Positions 9,229 through 17,328 of a stretch of DNA of 39,415 nucleotides are shown here, piece by piece. The stretch is from a virus. Both the position numbers and the translations under genes were made by a program. How positions within the stretch are numbered: position 1 is the first letter of the stretch; each line of letters begins with the position of its first letter. The DNA lies in the IMG/VR virus record IMGVR_UViG_3300028823_000325, positions 1 to 39,415 of that record; one strand, 5' to 3'. Under the pieces are notes generated by a model. It searched no databases. It had not been told where the DNA came from and worked only from the letters and a program-made list of their open reading frames with translations.

Positions 9229-9924
9229 ATGCCACTTCATAAAATACATAGAAATATGTATCCTTATATTACTCACACGTGGAATCCTATAAAAGGAGAA
9301 TGTAGTCATGATTGTTCATATTGCTATGTAAAAAAAATGATGCAACAATTTAAGCAAAAACAAAAATTACCAAAATTTTATGAATCAGAACTAAAAGTAA
9401 ATCTTGGTACAGGAAAAATAATATTTGTCGGTTCAAATATAGATATATTTTCAGAATTAATACCATTTATTTGGATAATAAACACATTAGATCACTGCAA
9501 AAAATATCCTGATAATTTATATTTTTTCCAGACAAAAAATCCTGCCAGGTATATTGAATTTGCTAATGACAATCAATTTCCTGAAAAAGTTATATTTTGT
9601 ACAACTATTGAGACAAACAGGTATTATCCTGAAATTATGGGGAACTCACCAATGCCGCTTGTCCGAATGAAACATATCAATGATATGAGACTAAAAAAAT
9701 ATGCAACAGCTATTACAATTGAACCTATCCTTGACTTTGATTTTTCAATATTTTCCAGTACATTAATTGCTTGCAGACCAAATTTTATTTATATCGGTAT
9801 GGATTCAAAAAAATGTGGACTGCCTGAACCAGGGAAAAACAAGATAAAAGAATTGATTGATGTCTTGCGGAAATCTGGACTAAATGTCAGGATTAAAGAT
9901 AATTTATGGAGGTTAATAAAATGA
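9229..9924 (+). CDS. DUF5131 (phage Gp37/Gp68) radical-SAM-like protein
   Basis: A 231-residue protein with THTWNPIKGECSHDCSYCYV at about 15-34. This is the hallmark of the DUF5131 / phage Gp37-Gp68 family: a CxxxCxxC iron-sulfur motif followed by YV. IFVGSNIDIFSE (about 65-76) and TIEPILDFDF (about 163-172) match the later conserved strands. A 4Fe-4S cluster and S-adenosylmethionine chemistry are expected from the motif; the substrate is unknown for the whole family. It has a strong AAAGGAGG site and an ATGA overlap with the next gene. Confidence 0.85.
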   Translation: MPLHKIHRNMYPYITHTWNPIKGECSHDCSYCYVKKMMQQFKQKQKLPKFYESELKVNLGTGKIIFVGSNIDIFSELIPFIWIINTLDHCKKYPDNLYFFQTKNPARYIEFANDNQFPEKVIFCTTIETNRYYPEIMGNSPMPLVRMKHINDMRLKKYATAITIEPILDFDFSIFSSTLIACRPNFIYIGMDSKKCGLPEPGKNKIKELIDVLRKSGLNVRIKDNLWRLIK

Positions 9925-10304
9925 AATCATGTCCTTTTTGTGGCGTTATGCCTGTTGTTTATGATTCATCTGATGATTTAAAATTAGAACATAAGCCAAA
10001 TTGTTTTTTAAAAGATAATACATGGATTGTTGGCGAACGACAGATAAATAAATGGAATACTCGTTTTCCTGACTGGATATCAATAGATGAAAATGAAAAA
10101 TTACCGGAAGAATTTAAAGTAGTACAGACATATCATGTAGATGATTTATATCCAGTAAATGCTTATTTATATGATAAAAAACAAAATATATGGATAAGAG
10201 AAACTGAGGGGCCGGAGGATATAGTCATAAATGGAAGGAATGAACAATTATATAGACCACCTACTTACTGGCAACCTCTACCTGATTTGCCGGATAAAAT
10301 ATGA
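9921..10304 (+). CDS. Lar-like zinc finger plus DUF551-like domain
   Basis: A 127-residue protein. The N-terminal MKSCPFCGVMPVV and a later PNC...WNTRF match the Lar restriction-alleviation zinc-finger pattern (CPFCG..P...C...W N). The C-terminal half, from WISIDENEKLPEE through TYWQPLPDLP, matches DUF551 (W...LP...v.hW.PLPepP). The start is ATG 9921, because AGGAGGTTAATAAA lies just upstream and the start overlaps the previous stop. An upstream in-frame ATG at 9906 would overlie that ribosome site. Lar family members are annotated as antagonists of type I restriction, but function here is unproven. Confidence 0.75.
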   Translation: MKSCPFCGVMPVVYDSSDDLKLEHKPNCFLKDNTWIVGERQINKWNTRFPDWISIDENEKLPEEFKVVQTYHVDDLYPVNAYLYDKKQNIWIRETEGPEDIVINGRNEQLYRPPTYWQPLPDLPDKI

Positions 10305-10900
10305 AATTAATAACAGATTATGAAGTAGAAGGAAGTTGGACAACTCATAAAGCAAAAAGTAGATGTCGAAATTGTGGTAAATTAAAAGAATTAGTACCAG
10401 AAAAAGGACATTATAATTCTCAATATTGGAAATTAAAAAGGCCAGATGGACTTGATTTATTTTGTTGTCCCAACGGTTGTTCAATAAAAGAAGCAGATAA
10501 AAAAATGGAATATTTTTTAACTTTTTATAATTATATGATAAAAAGATGTAAATCATATAATTATCGTCTAGATTATACTATAATAAAATATGGTTGGATT
10601 GATAGAAAAGGAATTCTTTTTCCTTGTAAACATCAAGAACATAAATATATTGCAGAAAAAATTTTTAAGAAAAATATGAATATAATAGAAAATGAAGGTT
10701 ATGTTAAAATAACAGTAGGAATAAATCAAAAAATAGTTATTTCTTGTATTAAGAAACCGACTGAACAACAAATAAATACTATTTTAGATTGGGCACATGC
10801 TAATAATTTTAAAACACGAGAATTATTTAATTATATCAGAACTGATTCTATGCATTATGAATTTGAAATGAAAAAAATTAGAAAGGAGTATATTTCATGA
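10301..10900 (+). CDS. Hypothetical Cys-rich protein, 199 aa
   Basis: Unrecognised. An N-terminal zinc site is likely: SRCRNCGKL (C21, C24) and LFCCPNGCS (about 52-60). The remaining 130 residues are basic and mixed alpha/beta. The start overlaps the previous gene (ATGA) and the end overlaps the clamp-loader start. This places it in the replication operon, but there is no direct functional evidence. Confidence 0.65.
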   Translation: MKLITDYEVEGSWTTHKAKSRCRNCGKLKELVPEKGHYNSQYWKLKRPDGLDLFCCPNGCSIKEADKKMEYFLTFYNYMIKRCKSYNYRLDYTIIKYGWIDRKGILFPCKHQEHKYIAEKIFKKNMNIIENEGYVKITVGINQKIVISCIKKPTEQQINTILDWAHANNFKTRELFNYIRTDSMHYEFEMKKIRKEYIS

Positions 10901-11814
10901 ATTTATATAATCAATATAGACCTAAAGATTTTGATGAAATGGTAGGGGAATCAATTATAATTGAAAATCTTAAAAGTATTATTTCAAGTACAAATAAATC
11001 CCATGTATATCTTTTTACTGGCCCACCTGGATGTGGAAAAACTACTGCTGCCTTAATATGTGCCAATAAATATATTAAAACAGCCCAAATAATAGAAATT
11101 AATTCTGCTAATAATAGGGGAATAGATATTGCCAGGGAAATTATAGAAAATATAAAAGGAAAACCTATAATTGGTACTAATTGGGTTTATATTATTGATG
11201 AAGTACATGAAACCACTAAAGATTGGCAGGATGCTATGCTTAAACCCCTTGAAAATGTTCCTGAATATGTTTATTTTTTTCTCTGCACTACTAATCCTGA
11301 AAAACTAAAAATAGCATTAAAAAATCGATGTTCTATTTATAATTTTAAGTCGATTGAAAACACAATATTGTTTCGGCTTGTAAATAGAATAAGTAGAAAA
11401 GAGAATAAAAATATTGAAGAAGAAATTCTTCATGAAATAGCAATAAAAGCAAAAGGTTCTGCCAGGTCTGCCTTAATTATGCTTGAGAAAATCTTTAATG
11501 TAAATAACTCTAAAGATGCAATGCAAATAATAAAGACATGGGAAGATGATGAAATTATTCCAGATATAGGAAGACTCTGTCGTTTATTACTTGATAAAGA
11601 AGTTTCCTGGTCTCAATTATGTTTAATATTAAATAAATTGAATGATATTGAAGTAGAAACAATAAGACGGGGAATATTAGGATATATGGCAACAATACTT
11701 TTAAAACAAAATAATAGAAAAGTTGCTATCATAATGGAATCTTTTCTTGATCCTTTTTATAATACAGGAAGACCTGGATTAATATATGCTTGTTATCAAG
11801 CAATAAATATGTAA
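10897..11814 (+). CDS. AAA+ clamp loader subunit (RFC small subunit / DnaX-like)
   Basis: A 305-residue clamp loader ATPase. It opens with NQYRPKDFDEMVG, the RFC/DnaX signature. Walker A is GPPGCGKTT (about 43-51), Walker B YIIDEVHE (about 97-104), sensor 1 CTTNPEKL (about 126-133), and the arginine-finger motif is NRCSIYNF in place of SRC. A short C-terminal collar-like helical domain follows. It probably loads the clamp encoded at 5066 onto DNA. Only one loader gene is visible, so the complex may be homomeric or recruit host subunits. The ribosome site is AAAGGAGTATATTTC. Confidence 0.9.
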   Translation: MNLYNQYRPKDFDEMVGESIIIENLKSIISSTNKSHVYLFTGPPGCGKTTAALICANKYIKTAQIIEINSANNRGIDIAREIIENIKGKPIIGTNWVYIIDEVHETTKDWQDAMLKPLENVPEYVYFFLCTTNPEKLKIALKNRCSIYNFKSIENTILFRLVNRISRKENKNIEEEILHEIAIKAKGSARSALIMLEKIFNVNNSKDAMQIIKTWEDDEIIPDIGRLCRLLLDKEVSWSQLCLILNKLNDIEVETIRRGILGYMATILLKQNNRKVAIIMESFLDPFYNTGRPGLIYACYQAINM

Positions 11815-11838
11815 AAAGGAACGAAAAGGAAGATTAAC

Positions 11839-11860
11839 TGCTATATTATATATGAAAGGA
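11839..11860 (+). promoter_or_regulatory. Extended -10-like motif, second copy
   Basis: An exact 22-base copy of 4695-4716, again placed just before the ribosome site of a small gene. The flanking bases differ, which argues that the shared block itself is conserved for function, probably transcription initiation. Confidence 0.4.
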
Positions 11861-11868
11861 GAATAAAT

Positions 11869-12063
11869 ATGTATGAAAAAAGGGCAAGAGTAAATGCAAA
11901 GCAAAAATCATCCGGTGAATGGTATTTTGATATAACTGTAGAAATAACTTCAGATATGGCAATATCAGAAGATGAGCATTCCGAAATGATTATAAAACAA
12001 ATAGAATCTTTGCAAAAAGCTTTTACGACTGAGAATAAAAAAATAGTTAATGATTCCTTATAA
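11869..12063 (+). CDS. Hypothetical protein, 64 aa
   Basis: A 64-residue acidic protein with an N-terminal beta-like half (RARVNAKQKSSGEWYFDITVEI) and a C-terminal helix. Small proteins of this shape often precede phage ssDNA-binding proteins, as this one does, but I do not recognise a family. The AAAGGAGAATAAAT site is good. Confidence 0.6.
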   Translation: MYEKRARVNAKQKSSGEWYFDITVEITSDMAISEDEHSEMIIKQIESLQKAFTTENKKIVNDSL

Positions 12064-12095
12064 AGGAATATAAATAACAATAGAAAGGAGAAAAT

Positions 12096-12992
12096 ATGCA
12101 AAGAGAAAGAAAAAGCCTCAGTAAGAGATATGATACGTCATATCAAAACAGGGAAGGAAAAAGTCAATCAATAATAAGACCGCCCCAGGGAATAGAATTT
12201 TTCAGTATAAAAGAAGAAGGAACATTCCGACTTATTATCATTCCTTATTTAATAAAAACAAATAATCATCCTCTTGTAGTAAAGAAAGGAAGTGATATTA
12301 AAATAGGTGATTTGGATTATGTATTTGACGTTTGGGTACATCGATCGATTGGGCCGGAACAATTCGATGCAGTATGTTTAAGACTGAATTATGGAAAAAC
12401 TTGCCCAGTATGTGAAAGTAAAGAATATGGAAAACCATCCAGGCGAGTTTACTATAATGTTATTGATGCAGATCATCCAAATAAAGGAATACAAATCTTT
12501 CATTACAGTCATTATCTTTTCGAAAAAGAATTAATTGAGGAAGCAAAAGTGGAAGGAGCACAGGGTTTTATCCGGGATTTTGCCGATTATGAAAATGGTG
12601 ATGTAATTCAGTTCAGAACATCAAAAGCAAGCGCAAAAGGAAATATTTATTATGAATGCAAATCTTTTAAATTCCTTAGTCGTAAGAATTTTATTGAAAA
12701 AGGAGAATTAAAAGAAGAATGGATTAAAAATGCTATTTCCTTCGATGATATTGTAACTATATATACTAATGAAGATTTAACTGAAATGCTCTATCCTGAA
12801 ACAGAAGAAAATATTGAGGAAATAGATAAATCAGAAAATCGAAAAGAGAATAGAAAAGAAAAAGAAGAGTGTCCATATAATCATGAATTTGGTGAAGATA
12901 ATGATAATGAAAAGTACATAAGGGATTGTGATGAGTGTAAAATCTGGGCAAAATGTGAAAGGGAATACCGGAGAATTCATGGAAAAAAATAA
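12096..12992 (+). CDS. gp32-like single-stranded DNA-binding protein (probable)
   Basis: A 298-residue protein with features of T4 gp32-like SSBs: a basic N-terminal tail, a central beta-rich region with a CPVCES zinc knuckle (about 105-110) followed by RRVYYNVIDADHPNKG, a strand motif seen in phage gp32-like cores, and a strongly acidic tail region (ETEENIEEIDKSEN) before a final Cys cluster (CPYNHEF, CDECKIWAKC). It would coat single-stranded DNA at the phage fork. An unrelated bacterial-type SSB is also encoded at 28671-29033. Start supported by AAAGGAGAAAAT. Confidence 0.55.
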   Translation: MQRERKSLSKRYDTSYQNREGKSQSIIRPPQGIEFFSIKEEGTFRLIIIPYLIKTNNHPLVVKKGSDIKIGDLDYVFDVWVHRSIGPEQFDAVCLRLNYGKTCPVCESKEYGKPSRRVYYNVIDADHPNKGIQIFHYSHYLFEKELIEEAKVEGAQGFIRDFADYENGDVIQFRTSKASAKGNIYYECKSFKFLSRKNFIEKGELKEEWIKNAISFDDIVTIYTNEDLTEMLYPETEENIEEIDKSENRKENRKEKEECPYNHEFGEDNDNEKYIRDCDECKIWAKCEREYRRIHGKK

Positions 12993-13359
12993 TTTAAGTT
13001 TAAATGAAGCTTTGGAAATTTGCAAAGCCTGGGGACTGTCCGTAACAGCCTCCGGGCTTCTTTATGCTGCAAGACAACATGGTTTTATGGAAAAAGCATC
13101 GGATGATTTTCATTATAAATATAAAAGAAAAGGTTTAATTGAATATATAAAAAATGCTTCTGGAGAAGTACCTGAAGGATGGATTACAATAAGAGAAGCT
13201 GCTGAATTAACTAAAAAAAGTATAGGAACTATTTATTATCATATACAAAAAAAAGAACTTATTGCAAAACAATTAGGAAGAAACCGGCTATATTATATTG
13301 AGAAAGATCAAATGGAAAGATTTTTTAAGGAGAAAATTGATGAACGAAAAGAGAGATAG
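12979..13359 (+). CDS. DNA-binding protein with tandem helix-turn-helix
   Basis: A 126-residue protein. The C-terminal part, WITIREAAELTKKS...YYHIQKKELIAKQLGRNRLYYI, is a MerR/excisionase-type (HTH_17) helix-turn-helix. The N-terminal part, LNEALEICKAWGLSVTASGL followed by a basic segment, looks like a second, more diverged copy. ATG 12979 (GGAGAATTC upstream) is chosen over an upstream in-frame ATG at 12928 that has no ribosome site. It overlaps the SSB end. A regulator or DNA-architecture role is likely. Confidence 0.7.
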   Translation: MEKNNLSLNEALEICKAWGLSVTASGLLYAARQHGFMEKASDDFHYKYKRKGLIEYIKNASGEVPEGWITIREAAELTKKSIGTIYYHIQKKELIAKQLGRNRLYYIEKDQMERFFKEKIDERKER

Positions 13360-13573
13360 TTATTATAAAGTAGCCGCTGAATTTGATATGAATATGAATG
13401 AAGCTTATAAAGTATGGAAAAGATTTAATCATTATAAAATAAATTCTAGTATGTCTACTTATAAAATTATAATTGAATTACGAAAAGAATTTGAAAATGA
13501 TTTGGAAATACTCGATTTTTTTACTGCTTTCGGTTTAGTTATGATAACTGATTTTATGAGAGGAAAAGAATGA
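13340..13573 (+). CDS. Hypothetical protein, 77 aa
   Basis: A 77-residue helical protein. The first half, YYKVAAEFDMNMNEAYKVWKRFNHY, resembles a small DNA-binding helix pair. ATG 13340 has AAGGAG 7 bases upstream and overlaps the preceding regulator gene by 20 bases. The next gene overlaps its stop. No family recognised. Confidence 0.6.
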   Translation: MNEKRDSYYKVAAEFDMNMNEAYKVWKRFNHYKINSSMSTYKIIIELRKEFENDLEILDFFTAFGLVMITDFMRGKE

Positions 13574-14079
13574 GTTATAATTTAACATTAACGAAAAAAG
13601 AGATTGAATATATTATTGATAATTTAATGTATATAGTTTCCTGTAGTAAGGAAGGAAATAAAAAAATAAAAATAATAACTAAATTACAAAAATTATTAAA
13701 ACCGATAAAAATAAGAAGTGCAAAAAATAAGGGAAGAAATCTACAAAAATGGGTATGTGAGAGAATAGCACAATTATTTAATATTGAATATAATCAGCAA
13801 GATGATAATTGTTCTATTCATTCAAGGGAAATGGGACAGACTGGAATAGATATTATTATAAGAAATAAAATAAAAGAAAATTTTCCTTTTATTATTGAGT
13901 GCAAAAGTGGGGAACAATTAAAACTTATAAATTCTATTCAGCAGGTAAAAAAGAATACACCAGATAATAACTGGTGGATAATTGTATATAAAAAAAAGGC
14001 TTTTAAAAATCCAATTGTAATAATGGATTGGCACTGCTTTTATTGGTTAAACTCAGAAAGATTAAATAAATTAAAATAA
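13570..14079 (+). CDS. PD-(D/E)xK nuclease, Hjc-like Holliday junction resolvase
   Basis: A 169-residue protein. NKGRNLQKWVCERIAQLF (about 54-71), GQTGIDIIIR (about 94-103) and FPFIIECKSGE (about 110-120) match the PD-(D/E)xK core of phage resolvase-like nucleases: an early Lys/Arg-rich helix, Asp after GxxG, then ExK. It likely resolves branched DNA before packaging or aids recombination. Start overlaps the previous stop (ATGA). Confidence 0.75.
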   Translation: MSYNLTLTKKEIEYIIDNLMYIVSCSKEGNKKIKIITKLQKLLKPIKIRSAKNKGRNLQKWVCERIAQLFNIEYNQQDDNCSIHSREMGQTGIDIIIRNKIKENFPFIIECKSGEQLKLINSIQQVKKNTPDNNWWIIVYKKKAFKNPIVIMDWHCFYWLNSERLNKLK

Positions 14080-14134
14080 GAAGAATATTGTGAAAGGTGA
14101 TAATATAATAATATTATGTGAAAGAGAAATAGAT

Positions 14135-14206
14135 ATGAAATTAAAAAAAGAAATTATTAAAATAATTAAAAAATGTCTGGAGAAGGAAAATGAAGATAGA
14201 AAATAA
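14135..14206 (+). CDS. Possible 23-aa basic peptide
   Basis: ATG 14135 preceded by AAAGAGAAATAG opens a 23-codon ORF, mostly Lys, Ile and Glu, that ends inside the next gene. It could be a leader peptide coupling translation. Evidence is weak, because AT-rich DNA produces such ORFs by chance. Confidence 0.25.
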   Translation: MKLKKEIIKIIKKCLEKENEDRK

Positions 14207-14699
14207 AGATATAACTCTTAAAACAAAAGATTTTGATATGATAATAAAAAAAAGACGGTTTAAAATATTCAAATGGAGTATAGTAGCATTTCTCAGCATA
14301 ACCATTTTTACAATTAATTTTCATATTTTCATAGTCTGGCCTTATTTGGAAATGAAACACCGGCAGACATATTCTTTTTACAAAGATAATTTAACTGAAT
14401 TAATATATGATAAAGAAGTAGATAGATTTGAAAAAGTTTTTGATTTAGTTAATTATTATGAAAATGAAATATATTCATTTATTAAAACATATAAATTTGA
14501 TAGTAAAACAGCTCAGGAAATGCAATTGTATATGTTTGTAAGTTATGCTATTATTGCAGTAATTAATTTTCTTATTTTATTGCTTTGTATAGGTCGAATA
14601 AAAGTTAATGATCTGGATACTACCTTTGCAGAAATGGGTGAACTGGGAAAAACACAAATAGTAGCAAAAATACAGGAATCACTAAAAGGGGGGAAATAG
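14190..14699 (+). CDS. Two-pass membrane protein, 169 aa
   Basis: Two hydrophobic helices are visible: about 28-52 (WSIVAFLSITIFTINFHIFI) and about 113-137 (LYMFVSYAIIAVINFLILLL), separated by a roughly 60-residue charged loop. The N-terminal basic stretch suggests a cytoplasmic N-terminus. Ribosome site GGAGAAGGAAA. Function unknown; it heads a small cluster of membrane peptides (14190-14989). Confidence 0.65.
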   Translation: MKIENKDITLKTKDFDMIIKKRRFKIFKWSIVAFLSITIFTINFHIFIVWPYLEMKHRQTYSFYKDNLTELIYDKEVDRFEKVFDLVNYYENEIYSFIKTYKFDSKTAQEMQLYMFVSYAIIAVINFLILLLCIGRIKVNDLDTTFAEMGELGKTQIVAKIQESLKGGK

Positions 14700-14700
14700 A

Positions 14701-14781
14701 ATGATACTTTATCTTTTAATTGGAGTTATGATTTTATATGTAATAGCTTTTATTTTATTATTAACCTGGAAAAGGAAATGA
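14701..14781 (+). CDS. Single-helix membrane peptide, 26 aa
   Basis: A 26-residue peptide, almost entirely one transmembrane helix (YLLIGVMILYVIAFILLL), ending WKRK. It begins 1 base after the previous stop, with AAAAGGGGGGAAAT as ribosome site. It resembles tiny phage holin-associated or membrane-sensing peptides, but no function is assigned. Confidence 0.5.
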   Translation: MILYLLIGVMILYVIAFILLLTWKRK

Positions 14782-14782
14782 A

Positions 14783-14989
14783 ATGAAATATAAAACTAAA
14801 GAATTGTTATCAAACTTTATTATTATCATTTGTCTTATACTTATATTTTTCTTTGGATTTCTTTCTGGATTTAGTTTGAATTGGTTTATTGAAAATGAAA
14901 AGAAAAATAATATAATTGAACTGCAATTTAAATTATTAGATGATAATTATAAGAGAATTAAACAGTTAGAAAAAGGGTGTGAAAAATGA
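14783..14989 (+). CDS. Small membrane-anchored coiled-coil protein, 68 aa
   Basis: A 68-residue protein: N-terminal transmembrane helix (FIIIICLILIFFFGFLSGF, about 12-30), then a charged helix with coiled-coil character (NIIELQFKLLDDNYKRIKQLEKG). The layout resembles an i-spanin, but there is no lysis cassette here, so that is speculative. Stop overlaps the next start. Confidence 0.55.
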   Translation: MKYKTKELLSNFIIIICLILIFFFGFLSGFSLNWFIENEKKNNIIELQFKLLDDNYKRIKQLEKGCEK

Positions 14990-15432
14990 TAATAACATTA
15001 TGCGGATCGACCAGATTCAAAAGAGAATATGAATTTTGGAATCTATTGCTTACCCTATCGGGCCATATTGTTTTAAGTTGTTGTTTTTTTCATCATGCAG
15101 AAAATAATGATTTAAAACGTTTTCATAAAGCAAAATTAGATATAATGCATTTAAATAAAATAGATATATCAGATGCAATTTTTGTGATTGATAAAGATAA
15201 ATATATAGGGGAATCGACAGAAAGAGAAATTGTCATGGCTGAATACTTTAAGAAAATGATTTTTTATGTATCTGAAAATGAATCATTTAAAAAGTATATG
15301 ATTTTTCAAAATAAAAATATAGAAAAAGATGGAATATTACTTAGATCTGAAATATTATATATTGATATGAAATTATATAAGGAAGCAGAAGAATACTTTA
15401 AGGAGGTCATTAAAAAAAATGAAAATAAATAG
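14986..15432 (+). CDS. Nucleoside 2-deoxyribosyltransferase-like protein
   Basis: A 148-residue protein starting MIITLCGSTRFKREYE, then LDIMHLNKIDISDAIFVID (about 63-81) and GESTEREIVMAEYF (about 86-99). These three blocks are the signature of the nucleoside 2-deoxyribosyltransferase / DUF4406-like fold (CGSTRF; KID.aD...vi; G.ST..Ei..A). Family members transfer or hydrolyse deoxyribosyl groups, which fits nucleotide salvage. ATGA overlap with the previous gene. Confidence 0.8.
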   Translation: MIITLCGSTRFKREYEFWNLLLTLSGHIVLSCCFFHHAENNDLKRFHKAKLDIMHLNKIDISDAIFVIDKDKYIGESTEREIVMAEYFKKMIFYVSENESFKKYMIFQNKNIEKDGILLRSEILYIDMKLYKEAEEYFKEVIKKNENK

Positions 15433-15456
15433 ATCAGATTTGAATAAGGAGATATT

Positions 15457-15732
15457 ATGACAATAGAAAAATATAAGCAAATAAAAAAAGAAATTGAAAA
15501 AAAACATAGAAATGAAATACAGGAATTAGATAAAAGATATGCTTTAGCTAATAATCCTTATAAAATTGGAGATATAATTAGATATAAAAATATAGTAATA
15601 AAAATAGATAAAATAGTTATAATTTGCCTTACTCATCCATCATGCGAATACTTCGGATATTGTGTAAATAAAGATGGAACATTAAGTAAGAAGCGGAATT
15701 ATATTTTTCAAACATGGTTGAGGGAAAAATAA
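15457..15732 (+). CDS. Hypothetical protein, 91 aa
   Basis: A 91-residue protein with an N-terminal charged helix (EKKHRNEIQELDKRYALANN) followed by a small beta domain (YKIGDIIRYKNIVIKIDKIVI ... YCVNKDGTLSKKRN). This 'NNPYKIGDII..i.ie.i' layout occurs in uncharacterised phage proteins. Strong AAGGAGATATT site. No function assigned. Confidence 0.6.
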   Translation: MTIEKYKQIKKEIEKKHRNEIQELDKRYALANNPYKIGDIIRYKNIVIKIDKIVIICLTHPSCEYFGYCVNKDGTLSKKRNYIFQTWLREK

Positions 15733-15933
15733 ATGAATTATAAATGTATAGATTGTGGAAAATGGTTTTATAATTGTAATGATTTAACTCCTTACATTGC
15801 ATGCTCCAATTGTGGTGGAGATATATGGGGAGAAGAAGAAGTAAAACAAATGATTGAAGAAATAAATAAAAAAATAGCACATTATGAATATATGATTTCT
15901 AAATTAAAAGACGAAAAGGAAAAATTTGAATGA
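15733..15933 (+). CDS. Zinc-ribbon coiled-coil protein, 66 aa
   Basis: YKCIDCGKWF (C5, C8) and IACSNCGGDIWG (C24, C27) form a rubredoxin-like zinc ribbon. A C-terminal heptad-like helix (EEINKKIAHYEYMISKLKDE) follows. It starts at the base after the preceding stop and overlaps the next gene. Function unknown. Confidence 0.6.
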   Translation: MNYKCIDCGKWFYNCNDLTPYIACSNCGGDIWGEEEVKQMIEEINKKIAHYEYMISKLKDEKEKFE

Positions 15934-16253
15934 TAAACATAGATAAAATACCAGGATTTCAAAAAACACCGGATGAAATAACATCTGCATATGATACATG
16001 TATTATTTTCAATATAATAGATACGATAGCAAGTGAAAATGGATTTAATAATATTGATCCTTTAACAAGGAGAGTAAGAATATATAAAAAGTTACTTGAT
16101 AATCAGCGGGGGTTATTGAAAATGGTTTTACGTATATATGATCTTTTATTTAACAAGCCAATATCTAAAGAAATAATATCGGAAACCGAAATATTTATAT
16201 TAATTGAACAGGTTACTGGTAAATCATGGGAGGAATTAAATGAAATACATTAA
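15930..16253 (+). CDS. Hypothetical helical protein, 107 aa
   Basis: Unrecognised 107-residue helical protein ending with EQVTGKSWEELNEIH. It overlaps both neighbours (ATGA upstream; 14 bases downstream), consistent with a coupled operon. Confidence 0.55.
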   Translation: MINIDKIPGFQKTPDEITSAYDTCIIFNIIDTIASENGFNNIDPLTRRVRIYKKLLDNQRGLLKMVLRIYDLLFNKPISKEIISETEIFILIEQVTGKSWEELNEIH

Positions 16254-16683
16254 ATATCTATGGTACATAATTAAACATAAATTTTATGTCATGATTGAAT
16301 GTTTTAAAATTGGTCTTATTTGGGAAGGAATATTACATGATTGTGATAAATTTCTACCTTCTATGTTTATTCCTTATGCTAATTATTTTTATGGAAATAA
16401 AGATAAATGGAAAGACAGACTTAATATAGCATGGAATTCTCATCAAAAAAGAAATAAACACCATTATCAATATTGGATATTAACGAACGATAATGGAGAA
16501 ATTATTTTATTAGATATTCCAGATAAATATTTAAAGGAAATGATATGTGATTGGAAAGGGGCCGGAAAAGCTATCACTGGAAAAAACAATATAAAAGAAT
16601 GGTGGAAAAAAACAGCAAATGAAAAATTGATAAATATATCTACAAAAATTAAAATAGATAAAATATTAGGTATATATAAATAA
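16240..16683 (+). CDS. DUF5662 family phage protein
   Basis: A 147-residue protein with HDCDKFLPSMFIPYANYFYG (about 33-52), W..HQKRNKHHYQYW (about 67-80) and EMICDWKGAGKAI (about 100-112) in that order. This matches the DUF5662 family, whose HD and HH residues suggest a metal-dependent enzyme of unknown activity. The ribosome site GGGAGGAATTAA lies within the previous gene. Confidence 0.8.
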   Translation: MKYIKYLWYIIKHKFYVMIECFKIGLIWEGILHDCDKFLPSMFIPYANYFYGNKDKWKDRLNIAWNSHQKRNKHHYQYWILTNDNGEIILLDIPDKYLKEMICDWKGAGKAITGKNNIKEWWKKTANEKLINISTKIKIDKILGIYK

Positions 16684-16733
16684 AAAAATGAATGAGAAAA
16701 AAATTAAGAATATAATTTCATGAAAGGAATTGG

Positions 16734-17069
16734 ATGAGTGATGATATAATAAAAATAATGCATAGAATAGGTGTTTTAAATGAAGCTATAATGATAAATT
16801 TAACTTTGTTTGACAAAAATATACAACAAACAGAAATTATTGAAAGAATAAGAAAAATAACAAAAATAATAGTTGATATATATAATAATTTTTTTAAAAA
16901 GGTTGACAATGGTTATTTTTATGAAAAAAAAAATCAATTAAAACAATTATTAAAAGATTTTGTCGAATGTGTTGAGAGAGATTTTCAATTAGATCTTTCA
17001 ACACAAGATCAGGATACTACTTATTATGCAGTATGGCTATATTTAACGACGGGAAAACTGGAGGGATAA
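16734..17069 (+). CDS. Hypothetical protein, 111 aa
   Basis: Unrecognised helical protein. The C-terminal stretch LLKDFVECVERDFQLDLSTQ...TYYAVWLYLTTG may pack as two helices. AAAGGAATTGG precedes ATG. The 50-base gap upstream shows no clear promoter. Confidence 0.55.
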   Translation: MSDDIIKIMHRIGVLNEAIMINLTLFDKNIQQTEIIERIRKITKIIVDIYNNFFKKVDNGYFYEKKNQLKQLLKDFVECVERDFQLDLSTQDQDTTYYAVWLYLTTGKLEG

Positions 17070-17312
17070 ATGAGCGATATTGAGAAGTATGATTTTCTTA
17101 TAGAACAAAATAGGGATTTAAATAAATATATAGGAATACAAAAAAAAATAATTAAGAAATTAAAAGAAGAAAATGAAAAATATAAAAAATTTATTGATTT
17201 AATAAAATATTGTAATGATTCTTGTCCTCTTATAAATAACTGTTCTAATTGTAGATTAAAAGAAATTGATATAGAATGTTATAAATGTTGGCTTGAATGG
17301 ATAAAATCATGA
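17070..17312 (+). CDS. Cys-rich coiled-coil protein, 80 aa
   Basis: An 80-residue protein with an N-terminal coiled coil (NRDLNKYIGIQKKIIKKLKE) and a C-terminal cluster CNDSC..NNCSNCRL..ECYKC with seven cysteines, likely binding zinc. GGAGGGATAA precedes the ATG, which immediately follows the previous stop. Confidence 0.55.
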   Translation: MSDIEKYDFLIEQNRDLNKYIGIQKKIIKKLKEENEKYKKFIDLIKYCNDSCPLINNCSNCRLKEIDIECYKCWLEWIKS

Positions 17313-17328
17313 ATAAAGGAGGAGCCAA

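Noticed and set aside
14783-14989. Holin/spanin lysis cassette at 14190-14989
   Set aside because: Small membrane proteins are present, but no endolysin-like gene is nearby and the location is in the early region.
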